A DNA stretch of 64,000 nt from Paracoccaceae bacterium (GTDB taxonomy: Bacteria; Pseudomonadota; Alphaproteobacteria; Rhodobacterales; Rhodobacteraceae), in contig JABBAP010000042.1 of the NCBI GenBank assembly GCA_018607905.1, positions 68,480 to 132,479 of the forward strand. Reading direction: 5' to 3'. Position numbers and translations under genes: made by a program. This document shows positions 18,459 through 28,835 of this stretch, piece by piece. Under the pieces are notes generated by a model that was not told the origin of the DNA, did no database searches, and saw nothing but the letters and a program-made list of their open reading frames with translations. Position 1 is the first letter of the stretch; the number at the start of each line of letters is the position of its first letter.

Positions 18459-18671
18459 TTATTTCTCGTTTTTTGAACGCCTGACAATCATCTTAAAACC
18501 TGCAACCATTTCTGGCCAAAAAACAAAACCGAGAAACCCAAACACTGCAAATGGCGCACTTGATTTTTGCAAGAAATTTTCATCGTAATAGGCAACAAGC
18601 AGCGAAATAACTGCGAAGGAAACCTTACCGAAGGAAAATAATTTCTTAGACATTTGTAGTATTTCAATCAA
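18459..18671 (-). CDS. hypothetical small membrane protein
   Basis: FAVISLLVAYYDENFLQKSSAPFAVFGFLGFVFWPEMVAGFKMIV. Confidence 0.4.
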   Translation of the reverse strand: MIEILQMSKKLFSFGKVSFAVISLLVAYYDENFLQKSSAPFAVFGFLGFVFWPEMVAGFKMIVRRSKNEK

Positions 18672-18788
18672 AAATTAGAGTACGCGATCTTATTATCAAA
18701 AAAGAATCTACGATTGAAGCGAGCTCTTCGCAAGAGTTCATCCCATACTGCTCTTGACCCACCCCCTCATTCCAGCGAAACCACCCCC

Positions 18789-19442
18789 ATGACAAAACAA
18801 CCCATCACCCTCATCACTGGCGCCTCGCGTGGCCTCGGTGCCGCCGCCGCCGAAGCCCTCTCTGCGCAAGGTCACCACATCATCGCACTGGCCCGCACCA
18901 CAGGTGCGCTCGAAGAACTCGACGATCGCATCAAAGCACAGGGCGGCACGGCCACGCTCGTCCCTCTTGATATCAAAGATGCCGACGCCGTCGCGCGTCT
19001 GTGCATTTCCATAAATGATCGTTGGGGCGGCCTTGATATGTGGCTGCACACCGTCGTTCACGCAGCGCCGCTTTCGCCCGCCAACATGGCCGCACAAAAA
19101 GACTGGGACGACAGTTTCAACACCAACGTGCGCATGGCCCAGCAGTTGATCGTCAACATCGATCCCCTGCTCACCCCGCGCAAAGGCACCGCCGTGCATT
19201 GCATTGATCCCCGCGCTGGCCAAAAGTTTTTCGCGGCCTACGGCGCATCAAAAGCCGCGCAACGGGCCCTGTTCAATTCATGGGCACAAGAGGTTGAACC
19301 TTTGGGGCGCAAAGTCATCGGATTTTCCCCAAACCCGATGCCAACAGCCACCCGCGCACGGTTTTACCCCGGCGAAGTGCGCGCCAAACTCACCCCTTGC
19401 GCCGACGAGGCCCAACGCCTCATCCGCCAGCTCGAAGGCTAA
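18789..19442 (+). CDS. SDR-family oxidoreductase
   Basis: ITLITGASRGLGAAAAEAL; YGASKAAQ. Confidence 0.9.
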   Translation: MTKQPITLITGASRGLGAAAAEALSAQGHHIIALARTTGALEELDDRIKAQGGTATLVPLDIKDADAVARLCISINDRWGGLDMWLHTVVHAAPLSPANMAAQKDWDDSFNTNVRMAQQLIVNIDPLLTPRKGTAVHCIDPRAGQKFFAAYGASKAAQRALFNSWAQEVEPLGRKVIGFSPNPMPTATRARFYPGEVRAKLTPCADEAQRLIRQLEG

Positions 19443-19445
19443 CAA

Positions 19446-20087
19446 ATGGCCACGCCTCCCAAACTCGTCATATTCGATTGCGACGGCGTTTTGGTGGACA
19501 GCGAGCCAATCGCCAACCGCGTGCTGCGCACCATCCTAACCCGCCACGGCGCGACCTTTTCATATGCGGAATCTTGCGCCGAGTTCACAGGTAAAAATCG
19601 TTACGCAGTAATCGCTTACGCGCAGAAACACGGCATCGCCCTGCCCGATGATTGGTCCGAAGAATTTTACGCCACCAGCATCAAAGAACTGTCTGAGAAC
19701 TGCAAACCCATCCCTCACGTCCGCTCCGTCCTAGATGCGCTGGTCACCGCAAAAATCCCTTTCTGCGTCGCCTCCAACGGCGTCCACCCCAAAATGCGCG
19801 CCACCCTAGAAACAACGGGTCTGCTGCCCTATTTTGAGGGCAAAACATACTCAGGCTACGATGTCGCCAACGGCAAACCCGCCCCCGATCTATTCCTGCA
19901 CGCCGCCGCACAATTCAACATCGTACCCGCCGACTGCGTCGTCATTGAAGACAGCGCCACAGGCCTAGAAGCAGCCGCAGCAGCCAAAATGCCCAGCTTC
20001 GCCTACGCGCCCCACCGCGAAATGGCCCTTCACGGCGCAACGCCCTTTGCCTCCATGACCGACCTTCCAAAACTCCTTAACCTGTAA
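19446..20087 (+). CDS. HAD-family hydrolase (beta-phosphoglucomutase-like)
   Basis: VIFDCDGVLVDSEPIANRV; VIEDSATGLEAAAAAKM. Confidence 0.9.
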   Translation: MATPPKLVIFDCDGVLVDSEPIANRVLRTILTRHGATFSYAESCAEFTGKNRYAVIAYAQKHGIALPDDWSEEFYATSIKELSENCKPIPHVRSVLDALVTAKIPFCVASNGVHPKMRATLETTGLLPYFEGKTYSGYDVANGKPAPDLFLHAAAQFNIVPADCVVIEDSATGLEAAAAAKMPSFAYAPHREMALHGATPFASMTDLPKLLNL

Positions 20088-20123
20088 ACGATATTTCTTC
20101 TGGCCTAAAATATCCTCGCCAAA

Positions 20124-20204
20124 GCGTTTCGCATTAAACCGAGTTCGATCAAGGGCACTGGTCACTCAGCATTCCCTAGAAATGAGGCGCAGTTTGCGAA
20201 ACGC
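20124..20204. repeat. perfect 10-bp inverted repeat GCGTTTCGCA...TGCGAAACGC with 61-nt spacer
   Basis: Read directly in the intergenic region before the sulfatase. Confidence 0.7.
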
Positions 20205-20295
20205 ATGTGCTTCACGGGCCTCGCAAACCGCTTTAAAGGCTTCCCAAACCCACGGTTTTCCCCCAAACTCCTAAAAACAAAACAGGCCGCCAACA

Positions 20296-21687
20296 GTGCC
20301 CAAAAAGCCACCCAAAAACATTCTCTTCCTGTCCATCGAAGACCTGAATGACTGGATCGAACCGCTCGGCGGCCATCCCGACACGATCACACCCAACCTC
20401 ACCCGTCTCGCCAAACGCGCGCTAAATTGCGAAAGCGCCTACGCCGAGGCCCCCGCCTGCTCGCCCTCGCGCACCGCCACAATGTTTGGCCAACACCCGT
20501 GGACCTCGGGTGTTTACGCCAACAACCACAAATCCCACCACGCCTTTGATCACGGCGCGCGAACCTCCCTTGTTGGCCGCTTCAAGGACGCAGGCTTTGA
20601 AACTTTTGGCGCTGGCAAAGTTTTTCACGTCGCCCCCGATCATTTCGACGACGCGGATTGGACAGAGTACAACCGCATCCAAATCGAAAAATTCGCCCCA
20701 ATTTCACGCACGCGACAGGTTGGCAAAGCAGGCGGAAACACCGATTTTGGCGCGATTGACGATGATGATCTACAATACGATGACCACAACACCAAATGGC
20801 TGATCGACAAAATCAAAACGGGCGACACTGGCAAATTCTGGGCGCTCGGCCTCTATCGCCCGCACCTGCCGTTCATCGCGCCACAACGCTGTTTTGATCG
20901 TCTGCCAGACGTTGTCGCCGATCCCCCGGGCCTTGGGCTCAACCGGTTTGATCCCGACAATGAGACCCTGCATCAACCGCTTCCCGATGCGGGTAAAGGC
21001 ATGGCAAATGGCAGCCGCATGTTGCGTAACCAATTGAATCGACACGATGAATACAAGGATTTCTTGAAAGCCTACCTCGCCTCAGTCAACTATGCAGATG
21101 AGCTGTTGGGCAACGTCCTTGACCACATGGATGACTGCGATCTTTGGGAGGATACGCTGGTTGTTCTGTGGTCCGATCACGGCTGGCAGCTGGGCGAAAA
21201 ACTCGCATTCCGCAAATTCACGCTCTGGGAGCGCTCGCTGCGCGTCCCCCTCATGTTCGCGGGCGCTGGCATCAAACCCGCACGCACATCCGAGCCCGTG
21301 ACCCTCACCGACATCGCCCCAACGCTTTTTGCGAAAATGGGCCTCGACATCCCCGACCAGTTTGAAGGCCAAGACCTCACGCCTTTGTTCACAAAACCAA
21401 CCGCAAAACTGCGCGGCAACGCGGTCGCGGTTTGGGGCAAAGGGTTTAGATCAGATGGCCCGCAACTGGCCATGTCGGCGCGATCGCGCAGCCACCGATA
21501 CATCCTTTACTGGGATGGAACCGAGGAGATGTATGACCACGCAAAAGACCCGTTCGAGCACCAAAACTTGCTCTCTGATCCATCGTCAGACTTGCCCGAA
21601 ACCCTAGAATCCCTGCGCGAAGACCTCCAACTTATGCTGCCCGAAGATTTCGCAGAACCTGTTCAACCGCGCGGCATCAATTCATAA
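20296..21687 (+). CDS. sulfatase (arylsulfatase/iduronate-2-sulfatase-like)
   Basis: CSPSRTATMFGQHP formylglycine-site motif; GLYRPHLPF; WSDHGWQLGEK. Confidence 0.88.
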   Translation: MPKKPPKNILFLSIEDLNDWIEPLGGHPDTITPNLTRLAKRALNCESAYAEAPACSPSRTATMFGQHPWTSGVYANNHKSHHAFDHGARTSLVGRFKDAGFETFGAGKVFHVAPDHFDDADWTEYNRIQIEKFAPISRTRQVGKAGGNTDFGAIDDDDLQYDDHNTKWLIDKIKTGDTGKFWALGLYRPHLPFIAPQRCFDRLPDVVADPPGLGLNRFDPDNETLHQPLPDAGKGMANGSRMLRNQLNRHDEYKDFLKAYLASVNYADELLGNVLDHMDDCDLWEDTLVVLWSDHGWQLGEKLAFRKFTLWERSLRVPLMFAGAGIKPARTSEPVTLTDIAPTLFAKMGLDIPDQFEGQDLTPLFTKPTAKLRGNAVAVWGKGFRSDGPQLAMSARSRSHRYILYWDGTEEMYDHAKDPFEHQNLLSDPSSDLPETLESLREDLQLMLPEDFAEPVQPRGINS

Positions 21688-22449
21688 CGCCAGCCGCTGA
21701 AATTCGCGCAAATACGGCAGCCGCTTTTGCGCCTTTTTCACCCGCTCAGGATCAATCTGCGCCACAATCACTTGCGCCGCGCCGCCAGCCCGCACCAAAA
21801 CCTCACCATCAGGCGAACCAACAAAACTCTCACCCAAAAACGCCATGCCATTTTCCACACCCGCAGAATTGGCATAGGCCAGATAAACCCCGTTTTCAAA
21901 ACCCCGCGTCGGAACCATCGTCTGCGCAACCCAGCCCCAATCAGCCCCGAGCGCCGTGGGAACCAAAATCACATCCACACCTTGGGCTGCAACCCGCCGC
22001 GCGGCCTCTGGAAACTCCACATCATAGCAGATCAACATGCCAAACCGCACACCGCGATACTCAAAGGTTTGCGTCTCTGAACCGGTCGCAAAATACTCTG
22101 CCTCAAACCCAGGTGGGATCATCAATTTGCGATGTCGCCCCAACACCTGGCCTGCTGGCGAAATGCACTGCGCACTGTTAAACAGCACCCCGTCTGCGGC
22201 CTCGACATAGCCATAATGTATTGCAATATCAAACTCTTGCGCCAAATCGCCAATTGCAATCGCGCTCACCCCATCCGTCGCCTCGCCCCGCGATTTCAGC
22301 GCATCACCGACGTTGTACCCAGTCGCGAACAGCTCTGGCAGCACTAGCAAATCTGCGTCCAAACTCGGTAAAATCTGCGCCAACCAATCCATCCGCGCAG
22401 CGGGGTCTAACCCCGCATCAACCTGTCCAACCGCAAGGCGAAACATCAA
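21682..22449 (-). CDS. carbon-nitrogen hydrolase (nitrilase superfamily)
   Basis: VLPELFATGYN, GRHRKLMIPPG, MLICYDVEFPE (E-K-C triad). Confidence 0.9.
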   Translation of the reverse strand: MMFRLAVGQVDAGLDPAARMDWLAQILPSLDADLLVLPELFATGYNVGDALKSRGEATDGVSAIAIGDLAQEFDIAIHYGYVEAADGVLFNSAQCISPAGQVLGRHRKLMIPPGFEAEYFATGSETQTFEYRGVRFGMLICYDVEFPEAARRVAAQGVDVILVPTALGADWGWVAQTMVPTRGFENGVYLAYANSAGVENGMAFLGESFVGSPDGEVLVRAGGAAQVIVAQIDPERVKKAQKRLPYLREFQRLAL

Positions 22450-23603
22450 TCCGCCGTCACCAACAGCTCGCGCGGGTATTCCGTTAGATATTCAGCGCCC
22501 GTTTCCGTCACCACGATGCTGTCACCGATCCGCCCCGCCGTGACGCCATCAATGGAAATGCCACCGTCCACCGCAAACGTCATGCCCGCCTGCAACACGG
22601 TTTCATCACCAGCCTTCAACTCTGGCGCCTCCAAATAGGCCACCCCGATGGAGCGCCCGGTGCGATACCCCGTTTCGTACCCACGTTCGGCATAAACCGC
22701 GTTCGCCGCCGCCGCCACATCTTGCGCCACGACACCCGGTTTAATCGCCCCAATCGCCGCCTGTTGCGCCTCAATCGCGGCCAATTGCACCCGTGCGGCA
22801 TCATCATGCACGTCGCCAATATGGAACATCCGATCAAAGCCCAATTTATACTGTTTGAACTGCGCCATATTACAAAAACAGAAATAAACGGGATCAAATT
22901 TCTCGTATTTTTTCACCGAAGCACGGCGATGCACCATCGACGTGTCTTTGCCAGATTGCACAATCTGCAAATTATGGATCATCGGCGACACAAACCGTTC
23001 CCAGCCCTTATCCGTCAAAAATCCAGCCGCCTTGCGCGTGCCCGCGTCAATCACCGCCAGCGCGCTCTCCCATTCTTGCGCACCCGCCTGCAACGATCCA
23101 TGCGCAGCGCCCATCATCGCGCCCGCAATTTGCCCCGCTTGGCGCATCACATCAATTTCCATCGGTGATTTGATCATCCGCTGTGCGCCCAAAACGGGGC
23201 CAATATCTTTCAGTGCCGCATCGCCATAGGTTTCGTCCAAGAAACGGCGCACAATCGCAGGCACCTGCCCCAACTCGATCCACAAATCCGCCGCCCTGTC
23301 GGGAATAATCTCGGACAGAACACGCCCCCAAGACCGCTGCCCCATATCCTCCCAAACACGAATATCACTCACCCACGTCATCTCGCCGACCATTTCGGAT
23401 TCCATCAGCGGCGTAATCACCACGGGATCCCCATCGGCAGGCACAACCAACATGGTTGGCCGCCCAAATTCGATCCCGAGATAACCCCAAAATCCCGCCA
23501 AATACGCGATGGAACTTTCATCCGTGAAAATCGCACGCGCAATGCCCATTTCTGACATCCGTTTTTGCAGATTCGCGGTACGTGTTTTGGCTTCGTTCAG
23601 CAT
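22446..23603 (-). CDS. M24-family (creatinase/Xaa-Pro aminopeptidase fold) hydrolase
   Basis: Creatinase-type N-domain (SSIAYLAGF) and C-terminal pita-bread fold with GRSIGVAYLE. Confidence 0.85.
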   Translation of the reverse strand: MLNEAKTRTANLQKRMSEMGIARAIFTDESSIAYLAGFWGYLGIEFGRPTMLVVPADGDPVVITPLMESEMVGEMTWVSDIRVWEDMGQRSWGRVLSEIIPDRAADLWIELGQVPAIVRRFLDETYGDAALKDIGPVLGAQRMIKSPMEIDVMRQAGQIAGAMMGAAHGSLQAGAQEWESALAVIDAGTRKAAGFLTDKGWERFVSPMIHNLQIVQSGKDTSMVHRRASVKKYEKFDPVYFCFCNMAQFKQYKLGFDRMFHIGDVHDDAARVQLAAIEAQQAAIGAIKPGVVAQDVAAAANAVYAERGYETGYRTGRSIGVAYLEAPELKAGDETVLQAGMTFAVDGGISIDGVTAGRIGDSIVVTETGAEYLTEYPRELLVTAD

Positions 23604-23737
23604 GGTGCTCCCCTTTGGCTATATCCCGAAAGGTAACACTGTTTTTTGCCGCTAATTGCCCAAAACCGACACGCCCGAACGCAACAGGTGCATTTTTGCC
23701 GTTAACCTTTGCCAAAACCAAAGTGCCATACAGGTGC

Positions 23738-23770
23738 CATACGCTTTGCATACCGTTTGCATACGCTTTG
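23738..23770. repeat. three tandem 11-bp repeats CATACGCTTTG/CATACCGTTTG/CATACGCTTTG
   Basis: Read directly upstream of the M24 gene start. Confidence 0.8.
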
Positions 23771-23845
23771 CAGCCCATTTTTAGCTATGGGAAAACAGCA
23801 ACACAGCGTGACAGTAACACCACGTTCGCCCCCGTTGCGCTGGCG

Positions 23846-25336
23846 CTATTTTGGCTTTGGCTTCACACCACGACCCGCTTCTTTGCGGAACTTACCCTCG
23901 GTGTGTTTGTTCAGCTTGGTCACCTTCTTTTCCTTCTTATTCGCATACGGATTTTTGTCCGATTGCGAGCGAAGGAAAATACGAATAGGCGTACCAGGCA
24001 TATCAAGATCGGCCCGTAAGCCGTTGACAAGATAGCGATTATAGCTTTCGGGAACCAGGTCAGGGTGCGAACACATCACCACAAAACTCGGTGGCCGCGT
24101 CTTCACTTGGGTCATGTAGCGCATGCGAATACGTTTGCCCCCCGGTGCGGGCGGCGGATGCGCTTCCAGTTGGCCTTCCAGCCAACGGTTCAATCGCGCC
24201 GTTGAAACACGGCGATTCCAGACCTTATGGGCTGACAAAATCGCGTCATGAAGGCGGTCAATTCCCTTACCTGTTTCGGCCGAAACCGTCACCATCGGCG
24301 CACCGCGCAACTGGGGCAGCAGGCGCGTAAAGCTTTCCCGCAAGTGCTTCAATTTGCTTTGTTTTTCGGTTTCAAGATCCCACTTATTTACGGCCACAAC
24401 AACCGCGCGACCTTCGCGTTCTGCCAAATCGGCGATGCGCAAATCTTGTTGTTCAAACGGGATATCCGCGTCCAGCAAAACCACCACAACTTCCGAGAAT
24501 TTGACCGCCCGCAAACCATCCGAAACCGATAGCTTTTCCAGCTTTTCCTGCACCTTGGCCCGCTTGCGCATTCCCGCCGTGTCCCAGATCCGAAACGGCA
24601 CGCCGTCCCAGTCCGTATTGGTGGAAATCGCGTCGCGTGTAATGCCAGCCTCGGGGCCAGTCAGCAATTTATCTTGGCCCAGAATCTTGTTAATTAACGT
24701 GGACTTACCCGCATTCGGGCGGCCAACAACCGCAATCTGCAAAGGGCGTTCTTTGGAGTAGGTGATCTCGATATCACCCTCTTCAAAACCGTCATCCTCC
24801 ACGTCAACTTCGGTGTCTGGCTCGATCCGACGATCCGCAAACTCATCCGCAATTGGGATCAGCACGCGCATCAAATCATCCATGCCTTCGCCGTGCTCTG
24901 CAGACAACTGCACAGGCTCCCCAAGGCCAAGCGAGAACGCATCGTAAAAGCCCGCCTCACCCGCATTGCCTTCGGCCTTATTTGCGCCCAAAACAACGCG
25001 CGCATTTTTCTTGCGCAAAATCTCTGCAAACACTTGATCTGCAGGCAAAACTCCCGCCCGCGCGTCCATCATAAACAGGCAAACATCGGCCATTTCCACG
25101 GCCCGTTCCGTAAGCATCCGCATGCGCCCTTGCAGGCTCTCGTCCGTGGCTTCTTCCAGCCCAGCGGTATCAATTACCGTGAACCGCAACGGCCCCAAAC
25201 GGGCGTCTCCTTCGCGCAGATCGCGCGTGACACCGGGTTGGTCATCCACAAGCGCAAGCTTGCGGCCCACCAAACGGTTGAACAACGTAGATTTTCCGAC
25301 ATTCGGACGCCCGACAATGGCCAGCGTAAACGACAT
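23846..25336 (-). CDS. der: ribosome-associated GTPase Der
   Basis: Two G domains ([24 protein letters not shown]) and KH-like C-terminus. Confidence 0.97.
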   Translation of the reverse strand: MSFTLAIVGRPNVGKSTLFNRLVGRKLALVDDQPGVTRDLREGDARLGPLRFTVIDTAGLEEATDESLQGRMRMLTERAVEMADVCLFMMDARAGVLPADQVFAEILRKKNARVVLGANKAEGNAGEAGFYDAFSLGLGEPVQLSAEHGEGMDDLMRVLIPIADEFADRRIEPDTEVDVEDDGFEEGDIEITYSKERPLQIAVVGRPNAGKSTLINKILGQDKLLTGPEAGITRDAISTNTDWDGVPFRIWDTAGMRKRAKVQEKLEKLSVSDGLRAVKFSEVVVVLLDADIPFEQQDLRIADLAEREGRAVVVAVNKWDLETEKQSKLKHLRESFTRLLPQLRGAPMVTVSAETGKGIDRLHDAILSAHKVWNRRVSTARLNRWLEGQLEAHPPPAPGGKRIRMRYMTQVKTRPPSFVVMCSHPDLVPESYNRYLVNGLRADLDMPGTPIRIFLRSQSDKNPYANKKEKKVTKLNKHTEGKFRKEAGRGVKPKPK

Positions 25337-25420
25337 TTTAACACACCTGTGCTAGAAGATTAGACACGCCCTCTAGCCCATCATGCTTTCAATGGAAAGC
25401 GTATAAGCGTTTCGGGGCGA

Positions 25421-26764
25421 TCACTGAAATGCGTGCAACTGCCCGTTACCAGACAAGATGTACATCCGATTTCCCGCGATCGCAGGCTGCGATGCCGCGC
25501 CACCCGGAATATCGACGGTTCCTGTTAACGCACCATTAACTGGATCATAGCTGCGCAAAAGGCCATCACTGCCGCCAACCCAAACCTGACCACCCGCCAA
25601 AACAGGCCCAAAATAGGCATAGGTCGCACGCTTGCGGCGGTCTCTTTCTGTTTTAAAATCAGGGAGTTCTTGGGACCAGACCTCGGTTCCGTCAGATGCG
25701 TTCAACCGTTTAACCGCAAAGCGATCAGTTACCATAAACACCGCGCCGCCAGCAGGCCACACGGGTGAATAAGACCCATCTTTCGCTGTCCACAACCGTT
25801 CACCTGAACGACGATCCATCGCCGCCAAACGCCCGGTTTGGTTCGCAACATACACCGTGCGACCATCAATCACGGGGTCGCCAGAAATATCTGCAACCAA
25901 ATTGCGCGCCAAACCTTTGTTGCCACCTGACACAGAACCGCTCCATGCACGCAGGCCGTTTGATGCAACCGTGCCAACCAGTTCCCCTGATGAAAACGGG
26001 ATCACAACCAGTTTTCCAAGGGCCGCCGGGGCACCCGCACCCGCAACACCAGCAGTGTTACCGGGGCTCAGTTGTTGCCACAAAATACGCCCGTTTTTGA
26101 TATCAAGTCCAAGCGCCACATTGTTGCGCCCGACAGCCACAACGGTGTCGCCGACAATCACAGGCGCTGCAGAAATCGCGCCCGTCATTTGATGACGCCA
26201 GCGCAAAGCCCCCGTCGCAGGGTTCATCACCACAATTTCGCCGTGACCGGTTGTTGCCGCTAAGATACCGTTTCCAAAGGCTAAACCGCCGCCCGATGCT
26301 TCGTTTGATTTTTCATTCGGCGGTGTCAGATCAGCCACCCAGACAGGAGCGCCAGCCGTGGTAAACGCGCGAACACCCGCGTTGGCATCCATCGTATAAA
26401 TGCGGCCATCAGCAATGATCGGGCTTGCGGTGATGGCATGTTTCTTTGAATTTCCGGTTCCAACATTGGCCGCCCAAATCCGCGTCAGGCTCCGTCCAAG
26501 GGATGGATGGCGGATCAAATGTTGCGCAGAGCCATTTCGGTGCGTCCAAGAGGCATTCGTCGCAGGTGCCGCCAACGACAGCTTATCAATGCGAACCTCA
26601 ATTTCTTCAACAGCAGGTACGTCTGCGCCTAGCGCGACGTTGGGCGCGCGAAGCTCGAGCCGTTCGCCCTCTAATACGCGTTCTCTCTCGCAGCCAAACA
26701 GGACCGCGCCCATCAGCAAAGACACGGTTAACGTGCGTCCAATTTTTGTTGCTTGTCCAGTCAT
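25421..26764 (-). CDS. bamB: PQQ-like beta-propeller lipoprotein, BamB-like
   Basis: Lipoprotein leader LLMGAVLFGCERE; WD/PQQ-type repeats; downstream of a YfgM-like gene and upstream of der. Confidence 0.8.
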   Translation of the reverse strand: MTGQATKIGRTLTVSLLMGAVLFGCERERVLEGERLELRAPNVALGADVPAVEEIEVRIDKLSLAAPATNASWTHRNGSAQHLIRHPSLGRSLTRIWAANVGTGNSKKHAITASPIIADGRIYTMDANAGVRAFTTAGAPVWVADLTPPNEKSNEASGGGLAFGNGILAATTGHGEIVVMNPATGALRWRHQMTGAISAAPVIVGDTVVAVGRNNVALGLDIKNGRILWQQLSPGNTAGVAGAGAPAALGKLVVIPFSSGELVGTVASNGLRAWSGSVSGGNKGLARNLVADISGDPVIDGRTVYVANQTGRLAAMDRRSGERLWTAKDGSYSPVWPAGGAVFMVTDRFAVKRLNASDGTEVWSQELPDFKTERDRRKRATYAYFGPVLAGGQVWVGGSDGLLRSYDPVNGALTGTVDIPGGAASQPAIAGNRMYILSGNGQLHAFQ

Positions 26765-26863
26765 CGTAATCGCCACCCGCTCTGCCTCGATCTTATACTT
26801 TGATCTATTTGCTTTGTTATTTGTGCAAGTTTCTAAACGAAAAGGCAATCACGCCCTTTCGTC

Positions 26864-27535
26864 TTATTCAGACAATAAAACAGGTGCTGACGGCAGCTCC
26901 GCCCCAAGTGCGACCAACATTTGTGTTGCACGGTTGCGCAACCCGTCGGTGATTTCACTGTCTTGAAACAATTCGGTAAAAATCTCAATCGCGGCGCTCT
27001 GATCATCACCGGCCAGGGCGATTAAGCCCTGCTGTTCTAACGCCAACGGGCGGTACAAGGCACCAGGTGCAGCCAATTGGGCCAAGACCGCGTCACGCTC
27101 TGTGGCCTCTTGATCTTCGCCACGCAAAATCAACGCCTTTAACTGTGCCATATCAGCGTAAATCGGATCAGCGCCACTGTTTGCAACGCCTTCAAATGCC
27201 GCAATCGCTGCGTCTATGTCGCCTGCTTGGATCAGTTCGCCAGCGCGCCGCATCTCTACAACAACTTGCGCTGCCCCTGCATCAGGTGCGACATCAGCCA
27301 AGGCCGCGGCACGTGCTGCTGGCTCTTTTTCATCAAGTGCTGCAACCAACTTATCGCCAAGGGCTTGCGCCGCATTCGCTGTCGCTACCTTTTGATATTC
27401 CAAATACCCAGTGACACCAACAACGCCAACAACCAGCGCAATTGCGATCCAGCCGTATTTGCGAACATATTTATACAACTGATCGCGCCGAACTTCTTCG
27501 GTTACTTCTTCGATAAAGGAATCGGTATCACTCAC
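26864..27535 (-). CDS. YfgM-like tetratricopeptide/ancillary protein
   Basis: FIEEVTEEVRRDQLYKYVRKYGWIAIALVVGVVGVTGYLEYQ. Confidence 0.8.
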   Translation of the reverse strand: MSDTDSFIEEVTEEVRRDQLYKYVRKYGWIAIALVVGVVGVTGYLEYQKVATANAAQALGDKLVAALDEKEPAARAAALADVAPDAGAAQVVVEMRRAGELIQAGDIDAAIAAFEGVANSGADPIYADMAQLKALILRGEDQEATERDAVLAQLAAPGALYRPLALEQQGLIALAGDDQSAAIEIFTELFQDSEITDGLRNRATQMLVALGAELPSAPVLLSE

Positions 27536-27637
27536 GACTGTCTCCTGCCCGTTTTCGCGCGGACATTACTGCGAAGCGGGTGACTTTGCCAAGCTGCATT
27601 TAGCAAAATGCTGCGACGTTTCGCCGTTTCGCTTAGA

Positions 27638-27700
27638 AAATAAGCAATGCTCTCTTGCCAGTGGTCCGACATCACCCTATTTAGAGAGCAGTGCTTATTT
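27638..27700. repeat. 18-bp inverted repeat (17/18) with 27-nt spacer upstream of the RND operon
   Basis: AAATAAGCAATGCTCTCT / AGAGAGCAGTGCTTATTT. Confidence 0.85.
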
Positions 27701-27743
27701 ACGCCCAACAAAGATCTATTTTACTGGGCTGGAGGTTGCTTGC

Positions 27744-28835
27744 ATGCGTTTTACCCCACTTTTGACCGCGGCTTTGGTCTGCGCCTTTACTTATATGCTT
27801 ATTCTGGAACGCGAAACATTGCTCGCTTTTGCGGGAGCAGAGGCAGAAACCATCGCCGAGGAAGTGGTTTCAGATCGCATCGAAGATAAACCACCAGTTT
27901 CTGTTTTAGTCATGAAATCAAGCGCCAAACCCGTTGAACGCGGTATTGTATTGCGTGGCCAAACCGCTGCGTTCCGCTTGTTGGATGTCAAAGCAGAAAC
28001 AAGCGGCCAAGTCATTTCCTCGCCTTTGCGCGCTGGTACGCTTGTCGGCGAAGGTGAATTGCTGTGCCAATTAAACGCTGGCACAAAGCAGGCCTCAATG
28101 GCCGAGGCAAAGGCCCGTTTGGCCGAAGCAGAAGCAAACAACAAAGCATCAGCGACGCTTGTTCAAAAGGGGTATGCCTCTGAAACCTCGGCTTTTTCTC
28201 GTCTCGCCCAGCTTGAAGCTGCGCAAGCGGGCCTTGAACGCGCTGAAAAAGAAATGGAATATCTCGAAATCCACGCGCCGTTTTCTGGCATTCTTGAAAC
28301 GGACACCGCAGAATTTGGCGCTTTGATGCAACCAGGCGCAACCTGCGCCCGCATTTTAGAACTCAATCCGATCAAACTGGTTGGCTACGCGACAGAACAA
28401 CAAGTCCGACGCATTGCCGTTGGTGGCATGGCTGGCGCGCGGATGATTGGCGGCGAAACGGTCGTTGGTCAACTGACTTTCATTTCACGCAGTGCGGACC
28501 CTGAAACCCGCACATTCAAGGTCGAAGTTACTATTCCCAACGAAAAACTCGAAATTAGGGATGGCTCGACGGCCGAAATTTTCATCGCATTAAGTGGTGA
28601 AACTGGCCATTTGCTGCCCCAATCCTCACTGACGTTGAATGACGAAGGCGTCATAGGCGTGCGCATTGTAAACGGCGAAACCGCAAAATTTGTGGCCGTT
28701 ACAATTGTGAACGAAACATCGGATGGGTTTTGGGTCACGGGGCTTGATGAAAGCGTCGAAGTGATTGTTGTGGGCCAAGAATATGTAATTTCAGGGCGCC
28801 GCGTTACCGTCACCTATCAGGGCGATGCATCATGA
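27744..28835 (+). CDS. RND efflux periplasmic adaptor subunit
   Basis: HlyD-like: GQVISSPLRAGTLVGEGELLCQL; EIHAPFSGIL; overlaps downstream permease. Confidence 0.9.
   Translation: MRFTPLLTAALVCAFTYMLILERETLLAFAGAEAETIAEEVVSDRIEDKPPVSVLVMKSSAKPVERGIVLRGQTAAFRLLDVKAETSGQVISSPLRAGTLVGEGELLCQLNAGTKQASMAEAKARLAEAEANNKASATLVQKGYASETSAFSRLAQLEAAQAGLERAEKEMEYLEIHAPFSGILETDTAEFGALMQPGATCARILELNPIKLVGYATEQQVRRIAVGGMAGARMIGGETVVGQLTFISRSADPETRTFKVEVTIPNEKLEIRDGSTAEIFIALSGETGHLLPQSSLTLNDEGVIGVRIVNGETAKFVAVTIVNETSDGFWVTGLDESVEVIVVGQEYVISGRRVTVTYQGDAS

Noticed and set aside
20120-20210. Possible tRNA (contains GTTCGATC resembling a T-loop)
   Set aside because: No 5-bp T stem, no acceptor stem or anticodon arm; treated only as an inverted repeat.
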